From: Phoronis ovalis
Taxonomy: Eukaryota > Phoronida > Phoronidae
Assembly: GCA_028565635.1 (NCBI GenBank)
Contig: JAOXYB010065356.1
Location: 1-10,300 of the forward strand
Direction of reading: 5' to 3'
DNA length: 10,300 nucleotides
Shown: piece by piece, positions 7,494-10,300 of the stretch
Numbering within the stretch: position 1 is the first letter of the stretch
Layout: every line of letters begins with the position of its first letter
Translations under genes and position numbers: made by a program
The notes under the pieces: model-generated
Told to the model about the DNA's origin: nothing
Seen by the model: only the letters and a program-made list of their open reading frames with translations
Database searches by the model: none

Positions 7494-9507
7494 CTAGACA
7501 AGGAAAAGAAACACTTCATCAATATAAACTAGATCTCACTTCAGGTATATAAAGTTTCAAAATCTGTCATGTTATTTGATACTTTTTGGAAGTTAATTTT
7601 GGCCAAATTTCAGATCTATTTTACAAATAAAAGATGACGGACTTGCATCCATTCGCAGTTTGTAATTTCTACAAGGTGCATTCTTATCCAAAATAGCCTC
7701 CTTACTGATTAAACACAATTATATGACTAAGTAAATGTTCATAATCCTTGTGTTAATATACCTTTGCAAAAATGTATACTTCCATTAGTCTATCTTTTTA
7801 TTTAGTTACATTACCCAGTACTAGCCACCTTACTATTGTTTGCAAAAAAATGCAACCCTGTGGTATAATGGTATTTCATTTGTGATGTTGCATTTTATAA
7901 TGAGGACATTTGTTATGCAGCAAAGGCATTGCCACATTAGTTTGAAGCACAGCGGGAATCTTTGTGAAAATTTAATCTGCATAATTATCATATCATCACA
8001 AAGTGTTCACATTCTAAAATTTGAATGCTCACCCCACAGTTCAAGCTAAATAACTAATGTCCTCATTATGAAATGCTACATCACAAATTCTTACATATAA
8101 AACAGTATCATCGTGGAACTCATTAATTGATAATATAGTCACAGCTACTAGTGTACTGAGTTTAGAAAAAAGACTGGACAGGTTTTGGAAAAACCAACCT
8201 CTCAAATATGATTTTAAGTCCTTTTATGATAAGTTAGTAAACTGTAAGTTAGTAAGTTGGTTAAGTTAGTAGACATTATTAGACCAGAATATAGAAGCTT
8301 TTTATAAGCCTGCGATCGGTATATTACATATTACCATTACAAATTAAATACCATTACACCGCAGGGTCACATTTCGTTGCAAACAATAGTAAAAAAACTA
8401 AACCCCATAAACTTGGAAGAAGTACCTTTTAAAGTAATGCAGATAAATAGCAAAATTAGCATAATACCTGTATTAATACAGCATCTAGATGAAAGGATTG
8501 ATATTTCTCCATAACATCGATTACTTAATTCTGATGCTTCTTCATATAGCTGAAATAAGATGGTAGATTGAATTTATTTATTTCCATAACTTACTATGTT
8601 TAACCATAACGCAAGTGTAATTAACAACGGATAGACATGTAATATACCTGATATATTGTAATGAGAGGTGTATAAACACAATAATTAAAAATTGCATTAA
8701 ATAGCTAGTACATAATTGCTTGCTTGATTTTACAAAAAATTGCTAGCTCTTGTTTAAGCAGTAATTTTGACAAAATTGGAAAAAATGATTTTACGAATAA
8801 ACTTTTATTTATTTTCTTAACTTACCTTCAGCTGAGCTGTAGTTGTTGGAGTAAGCACGGCTTTAGTCATTATGGCCTCTGCCTGATTACCGAGATCATT
8901 CAACTGTAAAACATTTAAAAGACAGCATATCATATGAGTAGAAAGCAGTATTTAAATGTCCCAGCAGATGGCCAAACTTATGCAAAAATGCTGAGATGAA
9001 CAAATTGTTTAAAACTAAACAATTTTCTACTCTGTGTGCACATTTTTGATAAATCAAAAACTTTCTGAACTGGAAATGCCAAAATTTCGGGTGAGAAATT
9101 ATTTTGGATAATACTATTATGACAGATGCAAGTGACATCTTGTGATCGATTTTGAGGTCAAGATGACAGCTGTTACAGGAAATGTTCTTATAGAATTTTT
9201 TTGATGGCTTTGCCTCATCGAGAATTGGATGTACTACTGGTGTTAGGTTGCATTTAGGATTTCTAACTACCAGAACGTCACTGTGTACTAATAAGGGTAA
9301 AAAAATTATTTAAAAAAAGGAAAATTCAAACTGAATGGCTTCCATTCAACATTCATTGCAAACCTCTTTAAAAATTCCAATAGCTTCATCCACTACTTCA
9401 TGACCCTGTTTCCGTGCCTCTGCAGCACTCATATGTTCATCACCGCCCAGATGAGCATATGTACTTAGAGTAAATGCCAGTCGAGTCATATCTCTTCCAA
9501 GTAAACG
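7321..9507 (-). CDS. TPR-repeat protein, C-terminal part (four exons)
   Basis: Minus-strand exons 9364-9507, 8826-8903, 8468-8549 and 7321-7493 join in frame (phases 0, 0, 1) into 158 residues and a TAA. All six splice sites are GT-AG. The chain appears all-helical, with Ala and bulky residues at TPR spacing. The clearest repeat spans the last junction: SRCCINTGIYYEEMG, then NYNKAYDCFKKHADTTVQLYG, followed by KEHIKTERGKAIL, which recalls the longer repeats of kinesin light chain-type TPRs. TPRs form superhelical scaffolds for protein binding. No membrane segment or catalytic motif is visible. The N-terminal part lies beyond 10300, so other domains may be missing. I do not recognise the orthologue and give no symbol. 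Confidence 0.85.
7878..8088. repeat. Imperfect inverted repeat (38-base arms) in TPR intron y-z
   Basis: Arms 7878-7915 and 8051-8088 match at 35 of 38 positions in inverted orientation, including the exact run CATAATGAGGACATT or its one-base variant. The spacer is 135 bases. This is a foldback structure typical of a small MITE, sitting in an intron. The plus-strand open frame at 7840-8049 runs across it and is not a gene. Confidence 0.8.
8230..8272 (+). repeat. Degenerate short tandem repeat
   Basis: Three copies of TAAGTTAGTA occur at about 15-17 base intervals, with TAAGTTGG between the last two. It lies in TPR intron y-z. It is a small replication-slippage repeat with no evident function. 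Confidence 0.65.
8468..8549 (-). CDS. TPR protein exon y
   Basis: It is 82 bases between TTATTTCAG|CTA and AATACAG|GTATTA, phase 0 to phase 1. It encodes LYEEASELSNRCYGE, then ISILSSRCCINT plus the first base of a Gly codon. It supplies the first helix of the clearest TPR. Confidence 0.85.
8826..8903 (-). CDS. TPR protein exon x
   Basis: It is 78 bases, or 26 codons, between TTTTACAG|TTG and CTGAAG|GTAAGT, phase 0 at both ends. It encodes LNDLGNQAEAIMTK, then AVLTPTTTAQLK. The strong consensus donor and unbroken phase support it although it is short. Confidence 0.8.
8904..9363 (-). other. TPR intron w-x
   Basis: This is a 460-base AT-rich GT-AG intron with nothing recognisable. The minus-strand open frame at 8896-9138 spans its 3' part in the wrong phase for exon x and is spurious. 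Confidence 0.75.
9364..9507 (-). CDS. TPR protein exon w
   Basis: It is 144 bases, or 48 codons, between acceptor TTTTCAG|CGT and donor AAAGAG|GTTTGC. It encodes RLLGRDMTRLAFTLSTYAHL, then GGDEHMSAAEARKQGHEV and VDEAIGIFKE: two helical stretches rich in Ala and Leu, in keeping with TPR-like helices. The codons are fully open in phase 0, and the exon is clearly richer in G and C than the flanking introns. Confidence 0.85.
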
Positions 9508-10300
9508 CTGAAAAGAATCGTACATGAAAACTACTTACTAAAAGTTGGCTGACTGTTGTTTACACGAATTGAAATACTCAGTATACAAACTTGGTTCTAA
9601 AAATATCTGTTCAATATTTATCATTCATGACCTGGCAAGGTGATATAGTCCTGGTAGTGTCACTCGCAGGCAAATTACAAATGCATCATAGTTTTTTGAA
9701 CTTCGCAGAAAAGGGTAATTTATTTGACTATTACTTTGTGATCTGTGAAATCTAGGAGAAGGGAGTGCTTTAATTATATATGTGCTTTTATGTAGTAGTA
9801 GTTTGGTCTAATAATTACTGGTTTGTTTCATGACCATGCTCATTGACATTTAATGCATCAAAACAGATCAAACTTATCACTACTAATTCTCTTAATATTT
9901 TCTTTTTGGCACAGGACCCCCTGGACTTCCTATCCTTTAGATATAGACTAGATCTGTGATCTCAAAATTCTAAAACGTCTAAAGAAGTCTGTTTTGACAG
10001 ACAGTGTCCATCACAGCATACTGTAAATCCTTTTATTTTCGCGGTCTCTTAGTTTCGCGATTTTGCTCAAAAATATTTTCGCGAGTTTTAAATTGTGCGA
10101 ATTATCAATCGTCAAATACTAGAAAACTGTTTTCTAAACCGGTTATTATGCAGCATGCTTGAAGCGAAAGTAGGTCAATCGTGACTACTAGTTCAATGTG
10201 GGCTTATATAACGTTCAAATTCATGGCTAGCTACTAGTACTCCTGACAAAAAATATTTGGAATCTGCACAAACTGAAGTTGATAATTTACTAAATAAAAC
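9508..10300 (-). other. Upstream intron of TPR gene (5' end outside window)
   Basis: Nearly 800 bases precede the acceptor of exon w, and I found no further exon here. The only acceptable donor close by, GTAAGT near 9536 on the minus strand, would leave an intron of about 29 bases, too short to splice. A TTTCGCGA repeat sits at about 10018-10100. Confidence 0.55.
10018..10100. repeat. TTTCGCGA-motif interspersed repeat
   Basis: TTTTCGCG (10036-10043), TTTCGCGA (10053-10060) and TTTTCGCGA (10076-10084), followed by TGTGCGAATT, form a CpG-rich cluster in an otherwise CpG-poor window. They follow TACTGTAAATCC. From memory, similar ACTGTAAA...TTTTCGCG repeats are widespread in several invertebrate genomes; this was not checked. 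Boundaries are approximate. Confidence 0.5.

Larger units (their letters stand above)
7494..8467 (-). other. TPR intron y-z
   Basis: This is a 974-base AT-rich GT-AG intron. It holds the 7878-8088 inverted repeat and a short degenerate tandem repeat near 8230-8270. Nothing else was recognised. Confidence 0.75.

Noticed and set aside
7840-8049. 69-codon plus-strand frame
   Set aside because: It runs through the inverted repeat inside an intron and has a low-complexity, implausible composition.
8724-9138. Plus-strand frame 8724-8909 and minus-strand frame 8896-9138
   Set aside because: The first is antisense to TPR exon x and its flanks. The second is intron read in the wrong phase for exon x.
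9508-9540. Extra TPR exon ending at GTAAGT near 9536 (minus strand)
   Set aside because: It would leave an intron of about 29 bases, below a workable size, and the upstream sequence is not coding-like.
9914-9940. CACAG|GACCCCCTGGACTTCC read as a collagen-like GPPGLP exon on the plus strand
   Set aside because: Only two Gly-X-Y triplets occur before a TAG, with no matching donor or neighbouring exons. Chance is the simplest explanation.

Overview
This window looks like nuclear DNA of an invertebrate animal. It is AT-rich, its coding sequence is split into exons by introns of about 240 to 970 bases with animal-type splice sites, and each gene ends in an AT-rich 3' region with a poly(A) signal. 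I cannot name the species. A large mGluR-like receptor, tRNA-derived SINE-like sequence and a TTTCGCGA-type repeat would fit a mollusc or another spiralian, but that is a guess.

Two protein genes lie tail to tail. On the + strand (1 to about 4330) is the 3' part of a class C G-protein-coupled receptor related to metabotropic glutamate receptors (mGluRs). Five coding exons (1-643, 900-1093, 1574-2512, 2807-3767, 4011-4096) join in frame into about 940 visible residues. In order they encode the C-terminal half of one Venus flytrap (VFT) domain, a short linker with three cysteines, a second essentially complete VFT domain, another short three-cysteine segment instead of the usual nine-cysteine cysteine-rich domain, seven membrane segments and a tail of about 50 residues. 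The first exon reads without a stop from the end of VFT1 into the start of VFT2, so the tandem arrangement does not depend on a splicing model. This is the most unusual item in the window.

On the - strand (about 9507 down to 5250) is the 3' part of a tetratricopeptide-repeat (TPR) protein. Four coding exons (9364-9507, 8826-8903, 8468-8549, 7321-7493) join in frame into 158 residues ending at a stop. They are followed by a putative 3' UTR of up to 2 kb. I do not recognise its orthologue.

The rest is introns, UTR and a convergent intergenic stretch of roughly 0.9 kb (about 4330-5245). These hold a tRNA-derived SINE-like segment, a small orphan minus-strand reading frame, two imperfect inverted repeats (7878-8088 and 6791-6911), an ATT microsatellite, a degenerate tandem repeat and a TTTCGCGA repeat near the right end. 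I saw no rRNA, intact tRNA, CRISPR array or bacterial feature. Nothing in the sequence links the two genes functionally. The receptor would act at the cell surface, and the TPR protein is probably intracellular because its visible part has no membrane segment.
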